6,121 bases of DNA from Ruminococcus sp. (GCA_017418765.1 JAFOMV010000229.1:1-6121), one strand, 5' to 3'. Positions 1 to 6,005 are shown, counted from the stretch's first letter. The notes: a model not told the origin generated them from the letters alone. Numbers and translations are program-made.

Positions 1-1547
1 ATATCCGCATATGTTCTGCCGTCCGACTCCTTGATAAGTGCAGCAAGTCTGTCCGAAGCCGCAAGAAGTTCCGTATACGCAGGGCTGAAGCTGGCGGTAT
101 TCCTGTTCTTTTTAGGTACAAGCACCGGCTCTGCATCAACGGTAACAACACCTTCACCGATGTCAAATTCAGCACCGCTGTACGGCACATACACATCCGC
201 ACCAAGTTCCTCACGAAGTCTTTGCCCGAATGATTCGGCAGAACTTGCTTCTCCATGATTTATAAAGAACTTCTTGACGCCTTTTATCGCCTTTGCCCAG
301 CTGAGAAGTCCGTTAACGTCTGCATGGCCGCTTATTCCGGGAAGCTGTGTGATATGAGCGGCAACTCTTACAGTCTCACCGAAAAGCTTTACTCTCTTTG
401 CTCCCTCGATAAGTGAACGTCCGAGAGTATTGCCTGCCTGATAGCCGACAAAAAGGATAGTATTAGCTTTCACCCAAAGATTGTGCTTCAGATGGTGCTT
501 GATACGTCCCGCTTCACACATACCGCTTGCCGAGATTATTACCTTCGGGCGGCTGTCGCTGTTGATAGCACGGGAATCATCGCTTGAAACGGTCCTGATA
601 AGGTCATCGAAAAACAACGGATTTATGCCCTGACGCACGAAGCTGAGCGCTTCCTCGTCATAACAGCTTTCACGGTTGCTGATGAATATGTCGGTAGCTT
701 CATTAGCAAGGGGACTGTCCACATAAACGGGGAATCCATCATGATTTTTTACCAGTCCGTCCACCTTTATTTTACGCAGGAAGTAGAGCATTTCCTGAGT
801 TCTGCCAACTGCAAATGACGGGATGATAACGCTTCCGCCCCTGTCGAATGTCTCCTGAAGCACCTGAGCAAGCGCCTTTACATAATCAGTAGGACGGTCA
901 TGAACACGGTTTCCGTAGGTGGATTCCATAACTACATAGTCAGCCTCATCGATGTATTGAGGGTCACGGATAAGAGGCTGATCGGTATTGCCGATATCAC
1001 CTGAGAATACGATCTTTTTTGTAACTCCGTCCTCTGTGAGAGTGAGGATAATGCTTGACGAGCCGAGGAGATGGCCTGCATCACGGAAGTAAACGTTTAT
1101 GCCCTCGCAGATATCCACTGAAGTCTCGTATCTGTGCGGCACGAAAAGCTCGATAGCACCGAGAGCATCGTCCATGGTATACAGCGGCTCATAGGGCTGT
1201 TCACCCCGTCGTTCAGCCTTTCTGCTGCGCCATTCTGCTTCAAATTCCTGTATATGAGCACTGTCACGAAGCATGACGCTGCAAAGATTAGCGGTAGCGT
1301 CCGTAGCGTGTATCTCACCTTTGAAGCCACCTGCATAGAGAAACGGCAGAAGTCCCGAATGGTCTATGTGGGCGTGTGTCAGCAGGACAAAATCTATATT
1401 TCCCGGAGCAGTCGGTATCTGGACATTCTCATATACGTCCTCGCCTTGTTCCATTCCGAAATCAACAAGAAATTTTTTGCCGCAAGCTTCAATATATGTG
1501 CAGCTGCCTGTAACCTCATGAGCAGCTCCTATAAAAGTCATTTTCAT
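1..1547 (-). CDS. Beta-CASP metallo-beta-lactamase-fold ribonuclease (YSH1/CPSF-like), 3' end beyond window
   Basis: The 515 codons visible here encode a cytoplasmic metal-dependent nuclease of the bacterial beta-CASP family (COG1236-like), related to the eukaryotic mRNA 3'-end endonuclease CPSF73. Relatives cut or degrade RNA; the substrate of this protein is unknown. The protein opens MKMTFIGAAHEVTGSC. The metallo-beta-lactamase motifs are D29, HAHIDH at 58-63, H159 in GHLLGS and D184 in SGDIGN. The beta-CASP motifs are E208 in MESTYG, H408 in SGHAD and H431 in NHGE, so all seven metal and catalytic positions are present and the enzyme should be active. A C-terminal tail of about 50 residues follows the nuclease core; clostridial homologues are, from memory, about 530 residues, so little is missing. 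The ATG at 1547 is chosen over the one at 1541 because AGAGGTG lies 6 nt upstream. It appears to have its own promoter; cotranscribed genes further left cannot be seen. Confidence 0.93.
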   Translation of the reverse strand, partial: MKMTFIGAAHEVTGSCTYIEACGKKFLVDFGMEQGEDVYENVQIPTAPGNIDFVLLTHAHIDHSGLLPFLYAGGFKGEIHATDATANLCSVMLRDSAHIQEFEAEWRSRKAERRGEQPYEPLYTMDDALGAIELFVPHRYETSVDICEGINVYFRDAGHLLGSSSIILTLTEDGVTKKIVFSGDIGNTDQPLIRDPQYIDEADYVVMESTYGNRVHDRPTDYVKALAQVLQETFDRGGSVIIPSFAVGRTQEMLYFLRKIKVDGLVKNHDGFPVYVDSPLANEATDIFISNRESCYDEEALSFVRQGINPLFFDDLIRTVSSDDSRAINSDSRPKVIISASGMCEAGRIKHHLKHNLWVKANTILFVGYQAGNTLGRSLIEGAKRVKLFGETVRVAAHITQLPGISGHADVNGLLSWAKAIKGVKKFFINHGEASSAESFGQRLREELGADVYVPYSGAEFDIGEGVVTVDAEPVLVPKKNRNTASFSPAYTELLAASDRLAALIKESDGRTYAD

Positions 1548-1592
1548 AATATACACCTCTCTTTTGCAGCAGCGGTATCTGCTTATAGTATA

Positions 1593-1621
1593 ATTATAAC
1601 ACATTACAACATAAATGTCTA
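1593..1621 (-). promoter_or_regulatory. Sigma-A promoter of the beta-CASP nuclease gene
   Basis: Read on the minus strand, TAGACA (1616-1621, one mismatch to TTGACA) is followed by a 17-nt spacer and a perfect TATAAT (1593-1598). TGT directly precedes the -10, giving an extended -10. TAGACA is tandemly duplicated just upstream, so the -35 could in principle slip by 6 nt, but only the inner copy has 17-nt spacing. The predicted start near 1586 leaves a leader of about 40 nt. Confidence 0.75.
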
Positions 1622-1969
1622 TGTCTATTTGGTAAATTTTTAGAGAGGTCTATTGTTTATATTACACTGTTGCGGCAGTCAGCTTTTTGTTGAAAAATAA
1701 CATTCTACAGTATCGATATTATGAGTGTACGGCTAATGGTTGGTGACTGTGAAGCGCCTCTACAATTCCTTGCTTTAATTTTTCTTATGTAGGTGTGAGT
1801 TTCACACGCCAGCAAATTCATTTTTATTTCAGCTTGTTCAGACTATGAGGGCACACGCTGTTCGCTCTTGCAGAATAGAAGCATATACTAAAAGAACGGT
1901 CAATGGCCGTCCCTGCAATTATTCTTGAACACCAATTAAACGAGAAGTGCCGACCGAGCTGCCGACAGA
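1622..1969. other. Gene-free stretch with small inverted and direct repeats
   Basis: About 350 nt lie between the nuclease promoter and the pspA-side terminator. No reading frame of useful length with a ribosome binding site was found. Seen directly: a hairpin GTGTGA-gtt-TCACAC (1793-1807); an outer pair TTGCAG (1868-1873) / CTGCAA (1913-1918) enclosing ACGG (1896-1899) / CCGT (1907-1910); and a direct repeat GCCGAC (1949-1954 and 1961-1966). The stretch looks less AT-rich than the other spacers. It could be a decayed gene, a dispersed repeat or an unrecognised RNA; it does not match the tmRNA, RNase P RNA or SRP RNA hallmarks I know. Confidence 0.4.
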
Positions 1970-2010
1970 TTGAAAAAGGATCCAAACTATAAAGCCGGAT
2001 CCTTTTTCAA
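1970..2010. terminator. Bidirectional intrinsic terminator after the pspA unit
   Basis: A perfect 14-bp inverted repeat pairs TTGAAAAAGGATCC (1970-1983) with its complement at 1997-2010 around a 13-nt loop. The A-run on one arm and the T-run on the other make it a plausible terminator for either strand. It lies 39 nt beyond the stop of the 55-codon gene, so its main role is probably to end the leftward pspA transcript. It would also stop any rightward transcript from 1622-1969. Confidence 0.85.
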
Positions 2011-2049
2011 ATATGTTAGAAATGTATAGCAATTGCAATGTCTGCCGTA

Positions 2050-2217
2050 TCAGATACCGCAGTCCTCATAGTCCTTCCATCTCTCAATATAGAGCTTATT
2101 GCTCCAGTTCTTGAAAAGGATGTAGGTAACAGAAGCGATAGCGAGGAATATAGCTCCCATTACAGGAAGTGAATCTTTTATCATTTTTCGTTCTGAATAG
2201 TTTTCTTTGCGGCTCAT
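2050..2217 (-). CDS. Small single-pass membrane protein downstream of pspA
   Basis: This 55-residue protein is not recognised as a member of a named family. It begins MSRKENYSERKMIKD, a basic N-terminus, continues with one hydrophobic segment at about residues 17-36 (LPVMGAIFLAIASVTYILF), and ends in a mixed-charge tail KLYIERWKDYEDCGI. By the positive-inside rule the N-terminus is probably cytoplasmic. The start is well supported: AAGGGAG (2225-2231) lies 7 nt before the ATG. The gene begins 21 nt after the pspA stop with no terminator between, so the two are almost certainly cotranscribed. Small membrane proteins (PspB, PspC, LiaI, LiaF) are often encoded beside pspA homologues and recruit or control them. 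This one shows no sequence resemblance I can assert, so a role as PspA partner or membrane anchor is inference from context. Confidence 0.75.
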   Translation of the reverse strand: MSRKENYSERKMIKDSLPVMGAIFLAIASVTYILFKNWSNKLYIERWKDYEDCGI

Positions 2218-2238
2218 AATAAAACTCCCTTGCTCAGA

Positions 2239-2922
2239 TCATTCTGCCGATTTTTCTCCGTTCATCTCAGCCATAAGTCTTGCAAACTCTGCATCCACCT
2301 TAGCATCATTCTCAAGCTGTGCAAATGAGTCATTGAGCTCATCATCACCGTTGCCTGCGATCTCAGCGAAAGCGTCAGCTTCAGCTTCCTTCATGCTGAT
2401 CTTCTCCTCCATCCTGTCAAGCTTTTCCTGAGCAGAATTTCCGCCGAATCCGCCTGAAGCCTTAGCAAGGTCCTTCTTGGTATCTGCCATCTGAGCACGT
2501 GCAATGAGCATAGCCTGGCGGCTCTTAGCTTCATCAAGCTTAGCCTTGAGGACCTCTACCTGATCGCCTATAGCTTCGGTCTGGTTGGAGATAGATTCAT
2601 ACATATCCTTGTAAGCTGTCACATCTTCGTCCGCTTTTACTTTTTTGGCAAGAGCCTGTTTGGCAAGATCCTCCCTGCCGGCAGCTATAGCCTGTTTAGC
2701 CTTAGTCTCCCAGCTGTCGGAAACCTGCTTAGCATCGAGATATCTCTTTTCAGCCATGCGCTCGCTTGCCTTAGCCTTACCGTAATTCTGAGTAGCCTTA
2801 TTGAGCTCAGCCTGCATATCAACGATCACTTGCTTGACCATTTTCTCAGGATCCTCTGCCCTGTCTATAAGATCATTTATATTTGCTTTGAGCAGATCGC
2901 TCAGTCTGCTGAATACGCTCAT
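2239..2922 (-). CDS. pspA: PspA/IM30 family envelope-stress protein
   Basis: The 227-residue protein belongs to the PspA/IM30 (Vipp1, LiaH) branch of the ESCRT-III superfamily. Its members oligomerise on the inner face of the cytoplasmic membrane and help keep it intact under stress. Length matches E. coli PspA (about 222). Residues 1-20 form the expected amphipathic membrane-binding helix (MSVFSRLSDLLKANINDLID), followed by the hallmark AEDPEKMVKQ (22-31). Almost all of residues 25-190 is charged, Ala-rich coiled-coil helix, including the family motif AGREDLAKQAL (81-91), broken by a flexible GGFGGNS linker (157-163). The C-terminus is acidic. AGGAGGA (2928-2934) lies 5 nt before the ATG. 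The gene has its own consensus promoter and is followed by a small membrane-protein gene. No pspF-, liaRS- or pspC-like regulator is visible in the window. Confidence 0.95.
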   Translation of the reverse strand: MSVFSRLSDLLKANINDLIDRAEDPEKMVKQVIVDMQAELNKATQNYGKAKASERMAEKRYLDAKQVSDSWETKAKQAIAAGREDLAKQALAKKVKADEDVTAYKDMYESISNQTEAIGDQVEVLKAKLDEAKSRQAMLIARAQMADTKKDLAKASGGFGGNSAQEKLDRMEEKISMKEAEADAFAEIAGNGDDELNDSFAQLENDAKVDAEFARLMAEMNGEKSAE

Positions 2923-2980
2923 TTTTATCCTCCTATATCATGAATACTTATTAATATGACCGAAATTGAATTACGATAAT

Positions 2981-3009
2981 ATTATAGATGATTTTTTCAT
3001 CATTGTCAA
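2981..3009 (-). promoter_or_regulatory. Perfect sigma-A promoter of pspA
   Basis: On the minus strand TTGACA (3004-3009), a 17-nt spacer and TATAAT (2981-2986) match the consensus at all twelve positions. The start should be near 2974, giving a leader of about 52 nt. The spacer contains an inverted repeat GATGA-AAAAA-TCATC (2987-3001) that could be a repressor site. A sigma-A promoter differs from the sigma-54/PspF control of enteric pspA. Confidence 0.85.
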
Positions 3010-3066
3010 GGTGATTTCTGTTTATTTCACACGATTTTCACTGTTGTTATGTATTTATTATGGCGT

Positions 3067-3104
3067 AAATATAATTATATTTTCATTATACTTGCTGTAT
3101 ACAG
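3067..3104. repeat. Two palindromes downstream of the amidase gene
   Basis: CTGTATACAG (3095-3104) is a perfect 10-bp palindrome starting one base after the amidase stop codon. AAATATAATTATATTT (3067-3082) is a perfect 16-bp palindrome further on. Neither has the GC-rich stem and U-run of an intrinsic terminator, so no convincing terminator separates the amidase gene from pspA and readthrough is possible. Confidence 0.4.
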
Positions 3105-3105
3105 T

Positions 3106-3837
3106 TTATTTTTCGCTCAGATAATCACAAAGCCCCGAAAAGATGGTCATTGCGGTTTTTTCCTGATATTCCTCATCAGCAAGCAGGGCAGCATCATCGG
3201 GATTTGAAAGGAAGCCGCATTCTGCCATTATCGTAGGATTCTTGCTGTAATAGCACAAAAAAAGTTCCTTGCCGCATTCCTTTATCTCACGGTCATTATC
3301 AGGCTGCAAAAGAGATGCAAAACGGCTCTGCACCGCCCTTGCAAGCTTTTCGCTGCCCCTTTGTTCATCAGAATAAAACATCTGTGCGCCCTTGTAAACA
3401 GGATCGGTGAACTGATTCTGATGGATAGATATACAAACTGCATTATCCTCACTGTTGAATATTTCCAGTCTGTTATCCATATCTGAGCTTTTCTGTGCCG
3501 CTATCCCCTCTACACCTTTATCATGGATAGAGATGTCACTATCCCTTGTGACCTTTACATCAAATCCGCTTACTAATAATATGTCCCTCAGTCTCTGCAT
3601 TATACTAAGGTTTATCCCTTTTTCGGGTATCCCATCAGCAGAAGTGCATCCCCCGTCTATTCCGCCGTGTCCTGCATCAAGAATGATAACGGGACTATCA
3701 GCAGACATATCAGATAATGATACAGGCAAGGTACCGCCTGTCGACCATTCTCCTGTTTTAGCAGATGCATATATCACCAGAGCAGCACATCCTGTAAGAG
3801 CTGCGCCGCTGATGATCTTTTGTATTACCCTGTTCAT
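3106..3837 (-). CDS. cwlD: N-acetylmuramoyl-L-alanine amidase, CwlD-like (Amidase_3)
   Basis: This 243-residue zinc enzyme cleaves the amide bond between N-acetylmuramic acid and L-alanine in peptidoglycan. CwlD proteins strip peptides during spore-cortex synthesis so that muramic-delta-lactam can form. A hydrophobic segment at about residues 8-24 is an uncleaved anchor or signal peptide. The Amidase_3 domain spans about 49-241: H57 in DAGHGG, E72 in PEKGINL and H139 in SIHQN are the zinc ligands, and E206 in MAECGFLSN is the catalytic glutamate. Length and the blocks SSDMDNRLEIF (117-127) and SIHQNQFTDP with GAQMFYS (137-156) fit CwlD rather than longer vegetative autolysins; no cell-wall binding domain is present. 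AAGGAGGAAA (3841-3850) precedes the ATG. It is a single-gene unit with a sigma-E-like promoter, which supports a sporulation role. A vegetative amidase role cannot be excluded. Confidence 0.88.
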   Translation of the reverse strand: MNRVIQKIISGAALTGCAALVIYASAKTGEWSTGGTLPVSLSDMSADSPVIILDAGHGGIDGGCTSADGIPEKGINLSIMQRLRDILLVSGFDVKVTRDSDISIHDKGVEGIAAQKSSDMDNRLEIFNSEDNAVCISIHQNQFTDPVYKGAQMFYSDEQRGSEKLARAVQSRFASLLQPDNDREIKECGKELFLCYYSKNPTIMAECGFLSNPDDAALLADEEYQEKTAMTIFSGLCDYLSEK

Positions 3838-3889
3838 CGTTTTCCTCCTTACATTCAGATAGCCGAGTACCTAACAGCACCCTTATAGG

Positions 3890-3918
3890 AGTATATGATG
3901 ATGTATTTTTTATTATTC
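3890..3918 (-). promoter_or_regulatory. Candidate sigma-E-type (sporulation) promoter of cwlD
   Basis: Minus-strand GAATAAT (3912-3918) and CATATACT (3890-3897) are 14 nt apart. Against the B. subtilis sigma-E consensus as I recall it (KMATATT, 14-15 nt, CATACANT) they match at 6 of 7 and 6 of 7 defined positions. The TATACT within the -10 could serve sigma-A, but the hexamer 17 nt upstream (GAATAA) is a poor -35. The start near 3883 would give a leader of about 45 nt. Confidence 0.5.
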
Positions 3919-3967
3919 GGATAAAACCCGATGAAGAAGCTGAACGTCACTCATTTATATAAATACA

Positions 3968-4006
3968 GCCGCACAGATGCGGTTATCATTCATGCATCTG
4001 TGCGGC
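3968..4006 (-). terminator. Intrinsic terminator of the pilin-sortase operon
   Basis: A perfect 13-bp GC-rich inverted repeat (GCCGCACAGATGC at 3968-3980, complement at 3994-4006, 13-nt loop) begins 7 nt past the sortase stop. On the minus strand it is followed by a T-rich but interrupted tail (TGTATTTATAT), so termination may be incomplete. It separates the surface operon from the amidase promoter. Confidence 0.75.
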
Positions 4007-4013
4007 ATAGCTG

Positions 4014-4694
4014 TTATTCATCAAGCAAAGCTCTTACAGTGACACGGCTCTGACCATTAAGCGTACAGGTAAACAGGGTGATATCCCATTGATCTTCCTG
4101 CCCGCTGAACATAGCGTCTATATCATAGCCGTCGACATATTCGGTGTGATCCACCTCATACCGATACGTAAGTCCCGATGTATCTGTAAAAAATATCTCA
4201 TCACCCGGATCAAGCTCACCTATTCTTCCGAAGTGACTGTTGTAGTTATGAGCAGCGATTATCATGTCCCGTCCTGCCGCACTTCCGCTGTATCGGCAAG
4301 GAGCGTTTTTCAGCGCAGCATAGCTCCAGCCATCTGTAACAGGCAATTCAAGCCCAAGAGACGGGAAGAATACATATCCGCAGTAATACTCATCGTCCAG
4401 CTCTATCGAAGGCGGATCCTGCGGCTCATCAGCTTCCTTATAAGGTGCAAAAAGATCATCCGCAGGGTTTATAAACGGCTCATCATCTTTTTCAGAAGAA
4501 ATGATATCCGTTTTGTTTTCTCTGAGTCTCGGTTCAGGTATCAGGTCTTTCAGTTCTGTCAGTACTTCCTGAGAGTTTTCATATGCCTGTCTGCTTTCCA
4601 GCATATTATACAGGCAAAGGAACAATGCTGACATTATCAGCATTGTTCCTGTTATCATCAATATTTTTTTTATCTTATTCTTCTTCATCATCAT
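4014..4694 (-). CDS. Membrane-anchored sortase, second gene of the surface operon
   Basis: The 226-residue protein is a cysteine transpeptidase that cleaves LPXTG-type sorting signals between Thr and Gly and joins the substrate to the cell wall or to another pilin subunit. A basic N-terminus and one transmembrane helix (about 11-30) anchor it, followed by an acidic, proline-containing linker (about 35-100). The sortase fold covers about 103-225. The catalytic triad is visible: H149 in AAHNY, C210 in TLFTC and R217 in GQSRVTVR. No C-terminal membrane helix is present, unlike many class C pilin polymerases; the class is left open. Three consecutive ATGs (4694, 4691, 4688) are possible starts. 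The only ribosome-binding-like sequence, AAGAAAG (4695-4701), is best spaced for the third, so the protein may begin at 4688. It overlaps the upstream surface-protein gene by up to 20 nt in another frame, suggesting translational coupling. Its likely substrate is that neighbour's LPQTG signal. Confidence 0.93.
   Translation of the reverse strand: MMMKKNKIKKILMITGTMLIMSALFLCLYNMLESRQAYENSQEVLTELKDLIPEPRLRENKTDIISSEKDDEPFINPADDLFAPYKEADEPQDPPSIELDDEYYCGYVFFPSLGLELPVTDGWSYAALKNAPCRYSGSAAGRDMIIAAHNYNSHFGRIGELDPGDEIFFTDTSGLTYRYEVDHTEYVDGYDIDAMFSGQEDQWDITLFTCTLNGQSRVTVRALLDE
4584..4650 (-). other. Two tandem RNA hairpins inside the start of the sortase gene
   Basis: On the sortase mRNA a perfect 14-bp stem pairs AGGAACAATGCTGA (4650-4637) with its complement (4631-4618) around a 5-nt loop. 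One base later, TGCCTGT (4616-4610) pairs with ACAGGCA (4590-4584), enclosing TGCT-GGAA-AGCA, a stem with a GNRA-type loop. Both lie within codons 15-37. Their pairing is seen directly; a role in lowering sortase output is inference. No U-run follows, so this is not a classical terminator. Confidence 0.55.
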
Positions 4695-5811
4695 CTTTCT
4701 TAGGTTTTATCATCATTCCTGTGAAAAGCATAAGTGTTCCGCCTATTCCAAGCGGTGCTACAGGCCACCACAGCTGCCCTGTCTGAGGAAGCTTGCTTCG
4801 TCCGCCGCCTGTATAATTAGAGCCTGAAGGGTTAGCCGTTGTCTGAATATAAGTAGTCATTACCGAAGAACCCACTGTTGCATGTCCTATAGTGCTCTGT
4901 GCTTCTGTTTTTGTAACGGTTACTTCTCCTCCGCCTGTTGCAGTTCTGACATCTGTAGCTGTAGTAGTAACTGTAGATGTTGCAGTCGATGTTGTTCGTG
5001 TGACTGTTCCCCAGTCAGTGTAATATTTATGACGGTTACGGATAAGATACTGGGTTTCGTTATACTCTATTCTTACCTCATAGTCAACAGGAATATCTCT
5101 TTCAACAACTCTCCATTGATGCTCAGAACCGCTGATCACCCATTTGTATTCCCAGTTGTTGGACTCATTCAGTGTAACAGTATCATAGGCTTCTCCGTCT
5201 CTGAAAATATCCACTGTTATATAATTCGGGCGAACTTCGGGAGTATCATTATAGTCGAGCCATATCTTTTTAACGGTATATATCTTTGCAGCATCCGAAA
5301 GTGTAGCACGTACTATCTTAGGATATGCATCATAGCTGAAATCAGAGCCATCATTGCCTACCTCAAGAAGCAGAGGCGAAGGTATATATGTGTAGATTCC
5401 TTTTTTTATGCTATTTCCTACTGCCATATAGAGGCCGTCATCAAGTCCGCTGAAAGCAAGCGTACCGTCAGGGCCGGTGAAACCATCAGCCAGAAACGGT
5501 ATACTGCCGGCTATACTGTAGCTTTCAAGAGTCTGTGCAGCTGCTCCGACATTCTCAGCAGACAGATCCTTTATGTCCACAGGGTACTTAGCAAAATCAC
5601 CCGTAAGAACGAATTCGCCTCCCTGACGCTCACCTACACGGTATATCTTCCAGTACATACCATCCAGCACTACATCATTCTTAGTACAATTAAGAGTCAT
5701 GCTCTTTTCGCCTTCAGCTCCTGCTGTGAGCATAGAAGACAAGCAAAGAACAGATAACGCAAACATAATTGCAAGTATGATAACTGATATCCTGTTTTGT
5801 TTTTTCTGCAT
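4675..5811 (-). CDS. LPXTG-anchored pilin-like surface protein with Cna B-type domain
   Basis: This 378-residue protein is predicted to be exported and sortase-attached. The signal peptide covers residues 1-32, with likely cleavage after AGA. Residues about 38-167 form a pilin-like N-terminal domain (MYWKIYRVG, then DGTLAFSGLDDGLYMAVG). Residues about 178-261 are a Cna B-type domain; by alignment to the family, K182 (VKKIW), E237 (VVERD) and N259 (IRNRH) are the expected lysine, catalytic acid and asparagine of an internal isopeptide bond. A Ser/Thr-rich stalk (about 265-335) leads to LPQTG (341-345), a hydrophobic segment (about 347-368) and the tail KPKKDDDEEE, oddly acidic after the usual basic residues. 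It could be an adhesin or a pilus subunit; no second pilin gene is visible. The ATG at 5811 is chosen because AAAGGAG sits 8 nt upstream. The frame continues open to an ATG at 5934, but the promoter lies inside that extension. Confidence 0.88.
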   Translation of the reverse strand: MQKKQNRISVIILAIMFALSVLCLSSMLTAGAEGEKSMTLNCTKNDVVLDGMYWKIYRVGERQGGEFVLTGDFAKYPVDIKDLSAENVGAAAQTLESYSIAGSIPFLADGFTGPDGTLAFSGLDDGLYMAVGNSIKKGIYTYIPSPLLLEVGNDGSDFSYDAYPKIVRATLSDAAKIYTVKKIWLDYNDTPEVRPNYITVDIFRDGEAYDTVTLNESNNWEYKWVISGSEHQWRVVERDIPVDYEVRIEYNETQYLIRNRHKYYTDWGTVTRTTSTATSTVTTTATDVRTATGGGEVTVTKTEAQSTIGHATVGSSVMTTYIQTTANPSGSNYTGGGRSKLPQTGQLWWPVAPLGIGGTLMLFTGMMIKPKKDDDEEE

Positions 5812-5819
5812 AGTGATCA

Positions 5820-5826
5820 CTCCTTT
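5820..5826 (-). promoter_or_regulatory. Ribosome binding site that fixes the surface-protein start
   Basis: AAAGGAG on the minus strand lies 8 nt before the ATG at 5811, directly ahead of a textbook signal peptide (MQKKQNRISVIILAIMF). It argues against the longer frame that begins at 5934. Confidence 0.85.
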
Positions 5827-5895
5827 GTACTCTGATAATAATTCAGGCTGCTGAAATAATAAGCTTAGTAAAAATGTTTTTTGAGTTCTATACAA

Positions 5896-5924
5896 ATTAT
5901 ACCACTTATAGTTTGATTTGTCAA
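5896..5924 (-). promoter_or_regulatory. Proximal sigma-A promoter of the pilin-sortase operon
   Basis: TTGACA (5919-5924), 17 nt, TATAAT (5896-5901) on the minus strand match the consensus at all twelve positions. The predicted start near 5889 gives a leader of about 78 nt. That leader contains only a weak hairpin (TTCAG-cagc-CTGAA), and no riboswitch was recognised. Confidence 0.85.
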
Positions 5925-5948
5925 TAGTATCCAACGTTCAGTTTTATT

Positions 5949-5994
5949 TTTTGTCATATTGTATAATTTCGCAGTATAATTACATTTTGTCATA
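5949..5994 (-). repeat. Direct repeat TATGACAAAA between the two operon promoters
   Basis: The 10-mer TATGACAAAA (minus strand) occurs at 5949-5958 and 5985-5994, 36 nt apart, about 25 and 60 nt upstream of the proximal -35. On the plus strand, TTGTCA (5951-5956) with TATAAT (5975-5980) 18 nt away could be a weak divergent promoter. Roles are unknown; an activator or repressor site is possible. Confidence 0.4.
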
Positions 5995-6005
5995 CTTACC
6001 CCATG

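Noticed and set aside
31..258. 75-codon plus-strand open frame at the left edge
   Set aside because: Ser/Ala/Pro-rich shadow opposite the C-terminal part of the nuclease, without a ribosome binding site.
1134..1643. 169-codon plus-strand open frame
   Set aside because: It runs antisense to the conserved N-terminal part of the beta-CASP nuclease and its promoter; no recognisable domain or start signal.
1793..1807. GTGTGA-gtt-TCACAC hairpin as a terminator
   Set aside because: Only 6 bp and no T-run on either side.
1845..1928. 27-codon plus-strand frame in the gene-free stretch
   Set aside because: No ribosome binding site, very short, no domain; kept only as a hint of a repeat.
3067..3082. 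16-bp AT palindrome as the amidase terminator
   Set aside because: Stem is entirely A/T and lacks a following T-run; in such AT-rich DNA it may be chance.
3455..3862. Plus-strand frame opposite the amidase gene
   Set aside because: It overlaps the complete, motif-bearing CwlD-like gene and has no supporting signals. The same applies to frames at 4089-4631, 4583-4786, 2207-2431 and the minus-strand frame at 1097-1336.
4882..5757. 291-codon plus-strand open frame opposite the surface protein
   Set aside because: It is a shadow of the minus-strand gene: Cys/Ser-rich low-complexity translation, no ribosome binding site, no domain, while the opposite strand has a full signal peptide, CnaB domain and LPQTG.
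5812..5934. Longer start (ATG at 5934) adding 41 residues to the surface protein
   Set aside because: The extension contains the proximal promoter, has no ribosome binding site, and would put a hydrophilic stretch before the signal peptide.
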